Shown in pieces: positions 25,524-34,171 of a stretch of 64,000 nucleotides of DNA. The stretch comes from Massilia mucilaginosa. GTDB taxonomy: Bacteria; Pseudomonadota; Gammaproteobacteria; Burkholderiales; Burkholderiaceae_D. Location: NCBI RefSeq assembly GCF_011682145.1, contig NZ_WHJH01000006.1, positions 62,001 to 126,000 of the forward strand, written 5' to 3'. Positions within the stretch are counted from its first letter, which is position 1. Each line of letters starts with the position of its first letter. The position numbers and the translations under genes were made by a program. The notes below the pieces were generated by a model, which was not told the DNA's origin, did no database searches, and saw only the letters and a list, made by a program, of their open reading frames with translations.

Positions 25524-26611
25524 CCGCCATTTCTACCATCCTGCGCCAGCACGCCGAAACGCAGTACGCCGAGGAACTCGCAGCGCTGGCCGCGGTCGAC
25601 ACGCGCCAGCGCCCGCCGCGCTGGAAGCTGTCGCCATGGGCCGTGTCCAAATACCTGCTGGGCGGCACGCTGGACAATGGCGTGGAAATCAGCGCCAAGT
25701 ACATCGGCAATGCGCGCATCATCGAAATCGCCGTCGCCACCCTGGCCACCGACCGCGCCCTGCTGCTGCTGGGCGTACCCGGGACCGCCAAGTCGTGGGT
25801 ATCGGAACACCTGGCTGCCGCCATCAGCGGCGATTCGACCATGATCGTGCAGGGAACCGCCGGCACCAGCGAGGAAGCGGTGCGCTTCGGCTGGAACTAC
25901 GCGCAGCTGCTGGCCAAAGGGCCGTCGATGGAAGCGGTGGTGCCGAGCCCGATCATGCGCGCCATGCGCGACGGCAAAATCGCCCGCGTCGAAGAATTGA
26001 CCCGCATCCCGAGCGAAGTGCAGGACAGCCTGATCACCATCCTGTCGGAAAAAATGCTGCCGATCGCCGAGCTCGACGATGAAGTGCTGGCGCAAAAGGG
26101 CTTTAACATCATCGCCACCGCCAACGACCGCGACCGTGGCGTGAATGAACTGTCGAGCGCGCTCAAACGCCGCTTCAACACCGTGGTGCTGCCGCCGCCG
26201 GCCACCGCCGACGAGGAAGTGCGCATCGTCGAAACCCGCGTGGCCAGCCTCGGCCGCGCGCTGGAGTTGCCGGGCGAAGTGCCGGCGCTGGAAGAAATCC
26301 GCCGCGTCGTCACCGTGTTCCGCGAGCTGCGCGCCGGCGTCACCAGCGACAGCAAGCGCAAGATCAAGGCCCCCAGCGCCAGCATGAGCACGGCCGAAGC
26401 GATTTCGGTCATCACCAACGGCATGTCGCTGGCGGCCCACTTCGGCGACGGCACCATGCGCGGCGCCGACGTGGCCGCCGGCATGATCGGCGCCATCGTC
26501 AAGGACCCGGTCCAGGACCGCGTGGTCATGCTGGAATATCTGGAAACCGTGGTCAAGGAACGCGAAGGCTGGAAAGACCTGTACCGGGCCTGCCGCGACG
26601 TGATGAACTGA
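25520..26611 (+). CDS. MoxR-type AAA+ ATPase (YehL-like)
   Basis: A 363-residue AAA+ ATPase of the MoxR group. Walker A is GVPGTAKS (85-92), followed by the MoxR-type insert QGTAGTSEEAVRFGWNY. The Walker B position reads RVEELTRIPSEVQ, so the usual DE pair appears as EE. Sensor 1 is FNIIATAND and the arginine finger SALKRRF. MoxR ATPases usually work with VWA proteins as chaperone-like remodelling machines, and a VWA protein is encoded two genes downstream. The ATG overlaps the DUF5691 stop (ATGA). E. coli YehL is the closest named relative I can suggest from layout. Confidence 0.9.
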   Translation: MTAISTILRQHAETQYAEELAALAAVDTRQRPPRWKLSPWAVSKYLLGGTLDNGVEISAKYIGNARIIEIAVATLATDRALLLLGVPGTAKSWVSEHLAAAISGDSTMIVQGTAGTSEEAVRFGWNYAQLLAKGPSMEAVVPSPIMRAMRDGKIARVEELTRIPSEVQDSLITILSEKMLPIAELDDEVLAQKGFNIIATANDRDRGVNELSSALKRRFNTVVLPPPATADEEVRIVETRVASLGRALELPGEVPALEEIRRVVTVFRELRAGVTSDSKRKIKAPSASMSTAEAISVITNGMSLAAHFGDGTMRGADVAAGMIGAIVKDPVQDRVVMLEYLETVVKEREGWKDLYRACRDVMN

Positions 26612-26615
26612 GCCG

Positions 26616-28916
26616 ATGAGCGTTCATTTATTCGGCATCCGCCACCACGGTCCGGGCTGCGCGCGCAGCCTGGCGCACGCCTTGCAGGCGCTGGCCCCGG
26701 ACTGCATCCTGATCGAAGGTCCGCCCGAGGCCGACGAGCTGATCGCCTTTGCCGCCGACCCGGCCATCAAGCCGCCGGTCGCGCTGCTGGTCTACGTGCC
26801 GGCCACGCCGCAGCGCGCCGTGTTCTACCCGTTCGCCGCGTTCTCGCCGGAATGGCAAGCCATGCGCTACGCCACCGCCAACGGCGTGCCGGTGCGCTTT
26901 TGCGACTTGCCGCAGGCGCATCGCCTGGCCGGGCCGGAGGTTGTCGAGGCCGGTCCGGCCGAGGCTGAAGATGCGGATAGGGACGAGCAAGCGGACGAGG
27001 ACGGCGCCGCGCAGGCATCGCCCGGCAGCGACAGCGACGAGCTGCACGAAGACCCGCTGCACTGGCTCGCCAACGCCGCCGGCTTTTCGGACACCGACAC
27101 CTGGTGGGAGCACCTGGTCGAGCAGCGCGCCGACAGCCTCGACCTGTTCGCCGCCATCGCCGAAATGATGAGCACGGTGCGCACCGACATCGCCGCCCCG
27201 CCCAATCTGCACGAGCAGCAGCGCGAAGCGTGGATGCGCAACGCCATCCGCCTGGCCGAAAAACAGGGCCACCAGCGCATCGCCGTGGTCTGCGGCGCCT
27301 ACCACGTGCCGGCGCTGGCAAGCATGCCGTCCGCCAAGAGCGACAACGACTTGCTCAAGGGCTTGCCGAAGGTCAAACTGGCGGCGACCTGGACCCCGTG
27401 GAGCTACGGCCGCCTGGCCTTTCGCAGCGGCTACGGAGCGGGGGTCAGCGCGCCCGGCTGGTACCATCACCTGTGGAACCACCCGGCCCAGGCCAGCCTG
27501 TACTGGCTGACCGACGTCGCCATCTTGCTGCGCAAGCACGACCTGGATGCCTCCTCGGCCAGCATCATCGAAGCGGTGCGCCTGGCCGATACGCTGGCGG
27601 CGATGCGCGAACGGCCCCGTCCGGGCCTGGGCGAGTTGCAGGAAGCGGTGCGCGCGGTGTTTTGCTACGACAACGACAGCCCGCTGCGCCTGATCCACGA
27701 CGCCCTGCTGATCAACGACCGCCTGGGCGAGGTGCCCGACAGCGTGCCGACCCTGCCGCTGCCGCAGGATGTGCAGGCCCAGCAAAAACGCCTGCGCCTG
27801 CCGGTCAAGGCCGACCACAGCCAGCTCGAACTCGACCTGCGCCAGCCGGCGCACCTGGAAAAAAGCGTGCTGCTGCACCGCCTGGCGCTGCTCGGCGTCG
27901 AGTGGGGCCGCTCCGAACGCGTGAGCGGCAAGTCCGGCACCTTCCACGAATGGTGGCGCCTGGCATGGGAGCCGGAGTTTGCGATCCGCCTGATCGAAGC
28001 GAACGTGTGGGGCGGCACCGTGCAAGCGGCCGCCACCGGCAAGGCGGTCAGCCAGGCCAACGAGGCCACGACCCTGCCCGACCTGACCGCCCTGATCGAA
28101 CAGGTCTTGCTGGCCGACCTGCCGCAAGCGGTCGACTTGCTGATGCGGCGCATCCAGGAAGTCGGCGCCTTGACGCCCGACGTCGGCTTCATGCTGGCGG
28201 CCCTGCCGCCGCTGGCCGGCGTGCTGCGCTACGGCAGCGTGCGCGCCACCGATACCAGCGCCATCGGCCAGGTGGTCGACGGCCTCGTCACGCGCGCCTG
28301 CATCGCCCTGCCCTACGGCGTGCTGGGCATGGCCGACGAACCGGCGGGGGTGCTGGTCAAGCAGCTCATCGCCGCCGACCGCGCGATCCGCCTGATTCAG
28401 GAAGAAGCGCTGCTGGACGCCTGGTTCGACGCGCTCGACCAGGTGGCGGGCAATGAACAGTCGCATCCGCTGATCAGCGGGCGCTGCGCCCGTATTCTGT
28501 CGGAGCAAGGACACTGGGACCAGGAACGCACCGCGCGCGCACTGGCGCAGCGCTGCTCGCACGCCAGCGCGCCTTTGGCCAGCGGCAACTGGCTCGAAGG
28601 TTTTCTACAGGGCAGCGCGGCCCTGCTGCTGCACAACGACAGCTTGTGGACCCTGGTCAATTCCTGGATCAACAGCCTCGATGCGGACAGCTTCGTCGAA
28701 CTGCTGCCGCTGCTGCGCCGCACCTTCGGCGCCTTTGAAGCACCCGAGCGGCGCCAGCTGAGCGAACGCGCCGGCAGCGCCGGAGGCACGGTAAGCATCG
28801 CCGCATCGGGCGGCAACCTCGATGAAGCGCGCGCCAGGCTGGTGCTGCCGGTGCTGGGCATGATTCTCGGCGGCAGCGCAGTGACATCGACAACGGAGGC
28901 CGCTCATGGCGCATGA
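26616..28916 (+). CDS. DUF5682-family protein (YehM-like)
   Basis: A 766-residue cytoplasmic protein of the uncharacterised DUF5682 type. It starts with the family hallmark HLFGIRHHGPGCARSL, followed by LIEGPPEADELI. An acidic low-complexity insert (about residues 110-145) separates the N-terminal alpha/beta part, with a second conserved block (VVCGAYHVPAL, TWTPWSYGRLAFRSGYGAG), from a long helical C-terminal half. The histidines and acidic residues of the first part could be catalytic, but this is not established. It starts 4 bp after the AAA gene and overlaps the VWA gene by 11 bp. Length is close to E. coli YehM (about 760). Confidence 0.8.
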   Translation: MSVHLFGIRHHGPGCARSLAHALQALAPDCILIEGPPEADELIAFAADPAIKPPVALLVYVPATPQRAVFYPFAAFSPEWQAMRYATANGVPVRFCDLPQAHRLAGPEVVEAGPAEAEDADRDEQADEDGAAQASPGSDSDELHEDPLHWLANAAGFSDTDTWWEHLVEQRADSLDLFAAIAEMMSTVRTDIAAPPNLHEQQREAWMRNAIRLAEKQGHQRIAVVCGAYHVPALASMPSAKSDNDLLKGLPKVKLAATWTPWSYGRLAFRSGYGAGVSAPGWYHHLWNHPAQASLYWLTDVAILLRKHDLDASSASIIEAVRLADTLAAMRERPRPGLGELQEAVRAVFCYDNDSPLRLIHDALLINDRLGEVPDSVPTLPLPQDVQAQQKRLRLPVKADHSQLELDLRQPAHLEKSVLLHRLALLGVEWGRSERVSGKSGTFHEWWRLAWEPEFAIRLIEANVWGGTVQAAATGKAVSQANEATTLPDLTALIEQVLLADLPQAVDLLMRRIQEVGALTPDVGFMLAALPPLAGVLRYGSVRATDTSAIGQVVDGLVTRACIALPYGVLGMADEPAGVLVKQLIAADRAIRLIQEEALLDAWFDALDQVAGNEQSHPLISGRCARILSEQGHWDQERTARALAQRCSHASAPLASGNWLEGFLQGSAALLLHNDSLWTLVNSWINSLDADSFVELLPLLRRTFGAFEAPERRQLSERAGSAGGTVSIAASGGNLDEARARLVLPVLGMILGGSAVTSTTEAAHGA

Positions 28917-30063
28917 CATTACCCCGCAGGAACAAACGCGCCGCTGGCGCATGGTATTGGGCAGCGAGCCTGGCCAGCCGGAAGTCGCGCTCGGCGTCGA
29001 CGACCTGGCCATGGACCGGGCGCTGTCGGCCCTGTACAACCCGCCATCGGGACGCGGCGCCGGGCTCGGCGCGTCGGCGCCGAACGTGTCGCGCTGGCTG
29101 GGCGACATCCGCCAGTATTTTCCGTCGAGCGTGGTGCAGGTGATGCAGAAAGATGCGCTGGAGCGGCTGGGCCTGGAGCAAATGCTGCTGGAACCCGAAA
29201 TGCTCAAGTCGGTCGAGCCGGATGTGCATCTGGTCGCCACCCTGCTCAGCTTGAACAAGGTGATGCCGAACAAGACCAAGGAAACCGCGCGCATCGTGGT
29301 GCGCCAAGTGGTGGACGAGCTCGAACGCCGGCTGGCCAGTCCGTTCCGGCAGGCGGTGACGGGCAGCCTGAACCGGGCGGTGCGCAACCGCCGTCCGCGC
29401 CATCACGAAATCGACTGGCTGCGCACGATCCGCGCCAATCTGCGGCATTACCAGCCGGAGTACCGGACGATCATCCCGGAAACGCGCATCGGCTTCGGGC
29501 GCAAGGGGCAATCGCTGCGCGATATCGTGCTGTGCATCGACCAGAGCGGCTCGATGGCGCCGTCGGTGGTGTACGCCAGCGTGTTCGCGGCGGTGCTGGC
29601 GACCATCAAGGCGGTCAGTACCCAGGTGGTGGTGTTCGATACGGCGGTGATCGACCTGACGCCGATGCTGGCCGATCCGGTCGATGTGCTGTTCGGTACG
29701 CAATTGGGCGGCGGGACGGATATCAACCGGGCGCTGAGGTATAGCCAGGGCTTGATCACGCGGCCGACCGAGACCATTTTCGTGCTGATCAGCGATTTGT
29801 ACGAAGGTGGGAATAATGACGAGATGCGCAAGCGGGCGGCGGCGCTGGTGGCGGCGGGCGTGCAGGTGATCGTGCTGCTGGCGCTCGACGATCACGGGGC
29901 GCCGAGTTACGACCATGCGAATGCGGCGTATTTTGCCGCGCTGGGGGCGCCGTGCTTTGCGTGTACGCCGGATCTGTTCCCGGAGTTGATGGCTGCGGCG
30001 ATCAAGCGTAGCGATCTAAGCCAGTGGGCGGCGGAAGTGGGGATTGTGGGGGTGAAGGCGTAA
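28906..30063 (+). CDS. VWA-domain protein (YehP-like)
   Basis: A 385-residue cytoplasmic protein. The N-terminal helical half ends in a basic stretch, and the C-terminal von Willebrand A domain carries the metal site DQSGSM (D212) with T and D residues in LGGGTDINRAL and LISDLYEGG, so the MIDAS looks intact. VWA proteins pair with MoxR ATPases to present substrates or cofactors. It is the last gene of the operon and is followed by an inverted repeat. Length and partners match E. coli YehP. Substrate unknown. Confidence 0.88.
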   Translation: MAHDITPQEQTRRWRMVLGSEPGQPEVALGVDDLAMDRALSALYNPPSGRGAGLGASAPNVSRWLGDIRQYFPSSVVQVMQKDALERLGLEQMLLEPEMLKSVEPDVHLVATLLSLNKVMPNKTKETARIVVRQVVDELERRLASPFRQAVTGSLNRAVRNRRPRHHEIDWLRTIRANLRHYQPEYRTIIPETRIGFGRKGQSLRDIVLCIDQSGSMAPSVVYASVFAAVLATIKAVSTQVVVFDTAVIDLTPMLADPVDVLFGTQLGGGTDINRALRYSQGLITRPTETIFVLISDLYEGGNNDEMRKRAAALVAAGVQVIVLLALDDHGAPSYDHANAAYFAALGAPCFACTPDLFPELMAAAIKRSDLSQWAAEVGIVGVKA

Positions 30064-30095
30064 GGTAGCCTAAATTTTGACAAATAAACGATGAG

Positions 30096-30138
30096 CCGTC
30101 ATTCCCGCCAAGGGGGCCGCCGAGGCCGGGAAAGACGG
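30096..30138. repeat. Inverted repeat after the VWA gene
   Basis: Arms CCGTCATTCCCG and CGGGAAAGACGG (one mismatch) with a 19-base GC-rich loop. Same general type as the palindrome at 18177-18204. It lies between convergent genes and may help end transcription. Confidence 0.6.
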
Positions 30139-30185
30139 TTTTGCATTTAACATTCAATTTGACGGTAGCGATTTTCCAATTACGG

Positions 30186-31385
30186 CTACGGCGCGATCGA
30201 ATTCGCCTCGTACGCCCCGATATCGAGCGCGCCGGTCACCGGGCGGCCGACCCAGAAAGCCACATGCTTGTACTGCGCCACCGGCTTGAGCACATAGCCA
30301 CTGGCCGACACGCCCGGATCGGTCGCCGCATTGACCACCAGCGGCGATGGCGTCGGCCGCAAATCGTAGGTCGCGCGGTTGACAAACCCCGGCGCCACCG
30401 AGCGGTAATTGGTCTTGGCCACCGTCGTGGCCTGCGTACTCAAGGTCCCGATCCCCGAAAAGATATTATTCTGCAGCAGAACCGGCTTGGTCACGCCCGA
30501 ACCGACCATCACAAATACCCCGCGCGCGGTATCGTCGTTGAGGAAGGTATTATTGACCACATACAGATCATGCCCGGCATTCGACGCCCCCTCTTCCCCA
30601 TACGCCAGCATGGCGCCGTTTTGATTCGCCGCCGGCTGCTGGATCACATTCCCGATCACATACGAGGTACCGGCATTCGGCAGATCGATCTCGTAACTCG
30701 GCTGACCGGCGGCGGTCGAACCGGTTTCGCCCGGCCGCAGGCTGGAAAAGCGGTTATACAGAATATAGTTGGTCTGCGCGCGCGACTTGAGGTTGTGCCC
30801 CACATGCGCATCATGCGAAAAATTGCGGCGGAATGTCAGGCTGCGCACCGTGCCGATATACAGATTGTGCGTCTGCCCGGTGCCATACCCGTTGCGTCCG
30901 AATTCGGTGCCTTCGATAACGACATCGCTGGCTGCATTCGCGCCGCTGAGAATGCCGTTCTCGTTATCGTGCAGGAAGCTGTTGAGCAAGGTAAAGCCGG
31001 CGCCCTCCAGGCGCAAGGCCGCACCATTGCGGTCGGGAACCTTGGCGCCATACATTTCCACGTTGGCGATCAACACATTGTTGCCGACCACCACCCAGAT
31101 CGCTTTCCCCATCGCATTCTTGCCTGCGGCATCGATTTTCGGACGTCCATTGACGCCCCGGATGGTGAAATTGCTGGCATAAATGCCGCACACGTCGCCG
31201 CTGTAGACCACGCCACCTTGGATCTCGACGGTGTCGCCATTCTTCGCCGCTGCGATCGCCGCGCATGGTTTGGCATAGGTCTTGCCCGGTCCGACGGACA
31301 GAATCGCCGCCGAGGCGGATGCCTGCACGCCGAATAGCGCCACCGCCGACACGCAAGCGGCGCGCAGAATATTTTTATCAATCAT
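30186..31385 (-). CDS. Secreted right-handed beta-helix protein
   Basis: A 399-residue exported protein. A signal peptide spans about residues 1-26 (AACVSAVALFGVQASASAA). The mature part opens with ILSVGPGKTYAKPCAAIAAAKNGDTVEI, the usual entry to a parallel beta-helix, followed by many short turns with Asn/Gly (NNVLIANVEMYGA, SDVVIEGTEFGRNGYG, HDLYVVNNTFLND). This is the pectate-lyase-like fold, seen in polysaccharide lyases and surface proteins. No clear catalytic triad was recognised. The ATG is chosen after AGGAGACAAAC; an earlier in-frame start lacks this site. Likely monocistronic. Confidence 0.8.
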   Translation of the reverse strand: MIDKNILRAACVSAVALFGVQASASAAILSVGPGKTYAKPCAAIAAAKNGDTVEIQGGVVYSGDVCGIYASNFTIRGVNGRPKIDAAGKNAMGKAIWVVVGNNVLIANVEMYGAKVPDRNGAALRLEGAGFTLLNSFLHDNENGILSGANAASDVVIEGTEFGRNGYGTGQTHNLYIGTVRSLTFRRNFSHDAHVGHNLKSRAQTNYILYNRFSSLRPGETGSTAAGQPSYEIDLPNAGTSYVIGNVIQQPAANQNGAMLAYGEEGASNAGHDLYVVNNTFLNDDTARGVFVMVGSGVTKPVLLQNNIFSGIGTLSTQATTVAKTNYRSVAPGFVNRATYDLRPTPSPLVVNAATDPGVSASGYVLKPVAQYKHVAFWVGRPVTGALDIGAYEANSIAP

Positions 31386-31540
31386 TGTTTGTCTCCTGGG
31401 AGCAGGTGGACGCAGCAAGGCATCTCCTGCGAAAAATCAACTGGGAATATGACCGTTGTCAAAGCGTCATGCGGCGTATGGTAACCGCAAGTTGTCGATT
31501 CTACGAGGATATATGCAAGCTCGGCGCGCCCCAGCGCCGT

Positions 31541-32326
31541 TCAGGGTACCTGGACGTTGAGCCGCTTGCCGAGTTTGCGCAGTTCGCCGCTGTCGACCCA
31601 GGCATTGAACGCCCGGTCGAAACGGGCACGCATGACGTCGTATTCGGGACGTTTGGGAAAGGCGAAAAAGCCGCGTTGCAGGGAAATGGTGCGCCCGACC
31701 GGCATCACTTTGCCCTCCAGCGCCAGCAGGGGAATGACCGGCTCGGTATTGCGCACATTACTGGCAAACAAGTCGACGCGCCCGTGCGAGAGCATGGTCA
31801 GCGCCGACTCGACCGAATTGGTCACGCTGACCGTCAATTGATCGCGCGCGGCATTGAATTCGTCGCCGTAAGCCCAGCCGTTGATGATCACGATGCGCTT
31901 GTCGCGCAAGGACGCGTAGGTGCCGTCCCAGGCAAACGGCGCATTGCTGCGCGAGAAGAACACCATCTGGTCCTGGTAGAACGGGCGCTCGGAAAACGCA
32001 AACGACGCCAGCCGTTCAGGCGATTTGTACGGGCCGACCAGGATGTCGGCCTGGCCCTGCGCCACCATCGACTGCGCGCGCGCCCACGGATACAGCTCGA
32101 AATGCACGGGCTGGCCGAGGTCGCCGGCAATGGCGCGGATGATCTCGACCGCCATGCCCGAGAATTCGCCGTTGGCGCGCTCGTACACGCGCGCGAAATG
32201 GGCGCCGACGACGAGCAGCTCGCGTGGCCCGGAACGGGCGGTGGCGGCAGGTCCCGCGAGCGCCGCCGCCGCACTCAGCAACAGGGCGCGTCTGGCAACA
32301 TTAACAGGGGAATCGGAGCGCTTCAT
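31541..32326 (-). CDS. Periplasmic substrate-binding protein, SBP_bac_3 type
   Basis: A 261-residue exported protein with an N-terminal signal (ARRALLLSAAAALAGPAATA, possibly Tat because of the RR). The mature domain resembles amino-acid-type binding proteins (FSGMAVEIIRAIAGDLG, then GQADILVGPYKSPERLASFAFSERPFYQD). No permease or ATPase gene is nearby, so it is an orphan. The start is given at MKRSD; another ATG three codons earlier lies inside a 22-bp palindrome. It follows the DUF4399 gene on the same strand. Confidence 0.8.
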   Translation of the reverse strand: MKRSDSPVNVARRALLLSAAAALAGPAATARSGPRELLVVGAHFARVYERANGEFSGMAVEIIRAIAGDLGQPVHFELYPWARAQSMVAQGQADILVGPYKSPERLASFAFSERPFYQDQMVFFSRSNAPFAWDGTYASLRDKRIVIINGWAYGDEFNAARDQLTVSVTNSVESALTMLSHGRVDLFASNVRNTEPVIPLLALEGKVMPVGRTISLQRGFFAFPKRPEYDVMRARFDRAFNAWVDSGELRKLGKRLNVQVP

Positions 32327-32333
32327 GGCAGGC

Positions 32334-32355
32334 ATTGTTTTATCGATAAAACAAT
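32334..32355. promoter_or_regulatory. 22-bp perfect AT-rich palindrome at a gene start
   Basis: The half-site ATTGTTTTATC is followed directly by its exact reverse complement GATAAAACAAT, with no central spacer. It sits directly at the 5' end of the binding-protein gene and 29 bp after the DUF4399 stop. It has no T run, so an operator is likelier than a terminator. Confidence 0.55.
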
Positions 32356-32383
32356 TGTACTGCCGCCAGCGCTCGCGGGGGAA

Positions 32384-32779
32384 TTACTTGACGGTCACTT
32401 TAATCGACTTGCTCATCGGCGTGCCGTAGGACTGGTGCGCGCCGTTGGCGAACTGCATGGTCAGGGTGTACTCGCCGGGCGGCAGCTTGACGTCGGTTTC
32501 GGTCTGGCCTTTGCCGAAGTGCAAGTGCTTGTCATCGAAGGGAATCGACTCGCCTTCCTTGATGGCGCCGCCGTTGATCACCAGGTGATGGTGGCCGGAA
32601 TTGGCGACCAGCGCGCCGGCCGGCTTGATCTCCATGCCCTCGACGGCGAATTTGACCTTGAACGGGCTCTTGACGGTCGCGCCGTCGGCCGGCTCGACGA
32701 AGGAGACCGATTGCGCCGACGCGGCGGCCGCTGCCAGCAGGGAGGCGGAGAAGACGATGTGCTTGATGAACGATTTCAA
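32384..32779 (-). CDS. Exported DUF4399 protein
   Basis: A 131-residue exported protein. A signal peptide covers residues 1-23 (HIVFSASLLAAAAASAQ). The mature part is an immunoglobulin-like beta domain typical of DUF4399: VSFVEPADGATVKSPFKVKF, NSGHHHLVING, PFDDKHLHFGKGQTE and LPPGEYTLTMQFANG. The His-rich segments could bind metal. A TTG start after AAAGGAATCCAC is preferred because it leads directly into the signal peptide; longer versions add a non-signal-like segment. Function unknown. Confidence 0.8.
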   Translation of the reverse strand: MKSFIKHIVFSASLLAAAAASAQSVSFVEPADGATVKSPFKVKFAVEGMEIKPAGALVANSGHHHLVINGGAIKEGESIPFDDKHLHFGKGQTETDVKLPPGEYTLTMQFANGAHQSYGTPMSKSIKVTVK

Positions 32780-32909
32780 GTGGATTCCTTTGCAGTTGGT
32801 AAAAGACTGGCCGGCGTGGTCCACGCCAACCCTTGCCTATTTTGCACGTGGGCGCCGCGAAAGCGCCACACCCCAGAACCTATCTCAACGGACAGGCTCT
32901 CAGCCTGGC

Positions 32910-33998
32910 TTAGTCGTTTTTAATGACAATGCTGGGGAACTTGCTGGTCATGTCTTTCGCCTTCTCGGCGATCTTGATGGCAACCTTGCGCGCGATCTCC
33001 TTGTAAATCTGCGCCACCGGGCCGTTCGGCTCGGCCACCACAGTCGGGCGTCCCGAATCGGTCTGCTCGCGGATCGACATGGTCAGCGGCAAGGCGCCGA
33101 GGAACTCCACGCCGAAGTCGGCGCACATCCTGGCGCCGCCGCCATGGCCGAAAATCGCTTCCGTGTGGCCGCAGTTCGAGCAGATGTGGGTACTCATGTT
33201 TTCCACCACGCCGAGGATCGGAATGCCAACTTTCTCGAACATTTTCAAACCCTTGCGCGCGTCGAGCAGGGCGATATCCTGCGGCGTGGTGACGATCACC
33301 GCGCCCGTGACCGGGACTTTTTGCGACAGGGTCAGCTGGATGTCGCCCGTGCCTGGCGGCATGTCGACGATCAGGTAATCGAGGTCGCGCCAGTTGGTTT
33401 GCTCAAGCAACTGCTGCAGCGCCTGCGTGACCATCGGGCCGCGCCACACCATCGGCTCGTCCGGATCGATCATGAAACCGATCGACGACACCTGCAAGCC
33501 GTGGTTCTCCAGCGGTTCCATGGTCTTGCCGTCCGACGTTTCCGGACGGCCATTAATGCCGAGCATCATCGGCTGCGACGGACCATAAATATCGGCATCG
33601 AGCACGCCCACGCTGGCGCCCTCGGCCGCCAGGGCCAGCGCCAGGTTGACCGCCGTGGTCGACTTGCCCACGCCGCCCTTGCCCGAGGCCACCGCGATGA
33701 TGTTCTTCACGTTCGGCATGATTTTCAGGCCGCGCTGCACCGTGTGCGAAATAATCCTGGAATACACGTTCGGATTGATCCGGCCCGCGCCCGGCAGCGC
33801 CTGCAAGGCGGCCACCACCGCGCTGCGGATGGCGTCGATCTGGCTCTTGGCCGGATAGCCGAGTTCGACGTCGAGGGCGATGTCGTTGCCGTCGAGCTTG
33901 ATATTCTTGATCGCCTTGGAAGAAACGAAATCTTTCTGCGTGTTCGGATCGATAACCGCCGTCAGTGCATTCTTGACGTCTTCTACTGTGATGTTCAT
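32910..33998 (-). CDS. apbC: Iron-sulfur carrier ATPase Mrp/ApbC
   Basis: A 362-residue cytoplasmic P-loop ATPase that carries Fe-S clusters to target proteins. The N-terminal MIP18-like domain (residues 1-90, MNITVEDVKNALTAVIDP) is followed by the deviant Walker A GKGGVGKST, switch motifs DADIYGPSQP and VDMPPGTGD, and the cluster-binding CSNCG. The start at 33998 (MNITVEDV) is after an ACATGAAC-type leader, with an earlier frame ignored. It is divergent from metG, a pairing common in proteobacteria. Confidence 0.95.
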   Translation of the reverse strand: MNITVEDVKNALTAVIDPNTQKDFVSSKAIKNIKLDGNDIALDVELGYPAKSQIDAIRSAVVAALQALPGAGRINPNVYSRIISHTVQRGLKIMPNVKNIIAVASGKGGVGKSTTAVNLALALAAEGASVGVLDADIYGPSQPMMLGINGRPETSDGKTMEPLENHGLQVSSIGFMIDPDEPMVWRGPMVTQALQQLLEQTNWRDLDYLIVDMPPGTGDIQLTLSQKVPVTGAVIVTTPQDIALLDARKGLKMFEKVGIPILGVVENMSTHICSNCGHTEAIFGHGGGARMCADFGVEFLGALPLTMSIREQTDSGRPTVVAEPNGPVAQIYKEIARKVAIKIAEKAKDMTSKFPSIVIKND

Positions 33999-34171
33999 GT
34001 AAATCTCCAGGGAATATGATGCCGAAACATGCCGAAGTTTAGCGCAAATTGCCCTGCGCGGCCTTGCCTGAATGGCAAATCCGGGCAATCCCCCGTGCGC
34101 AGTCGGGTCATCCGCTGGTAAAATGCTCCTCTGTATTTCCTAATAAACTTATTAAAAAGCGCATCTTAACC

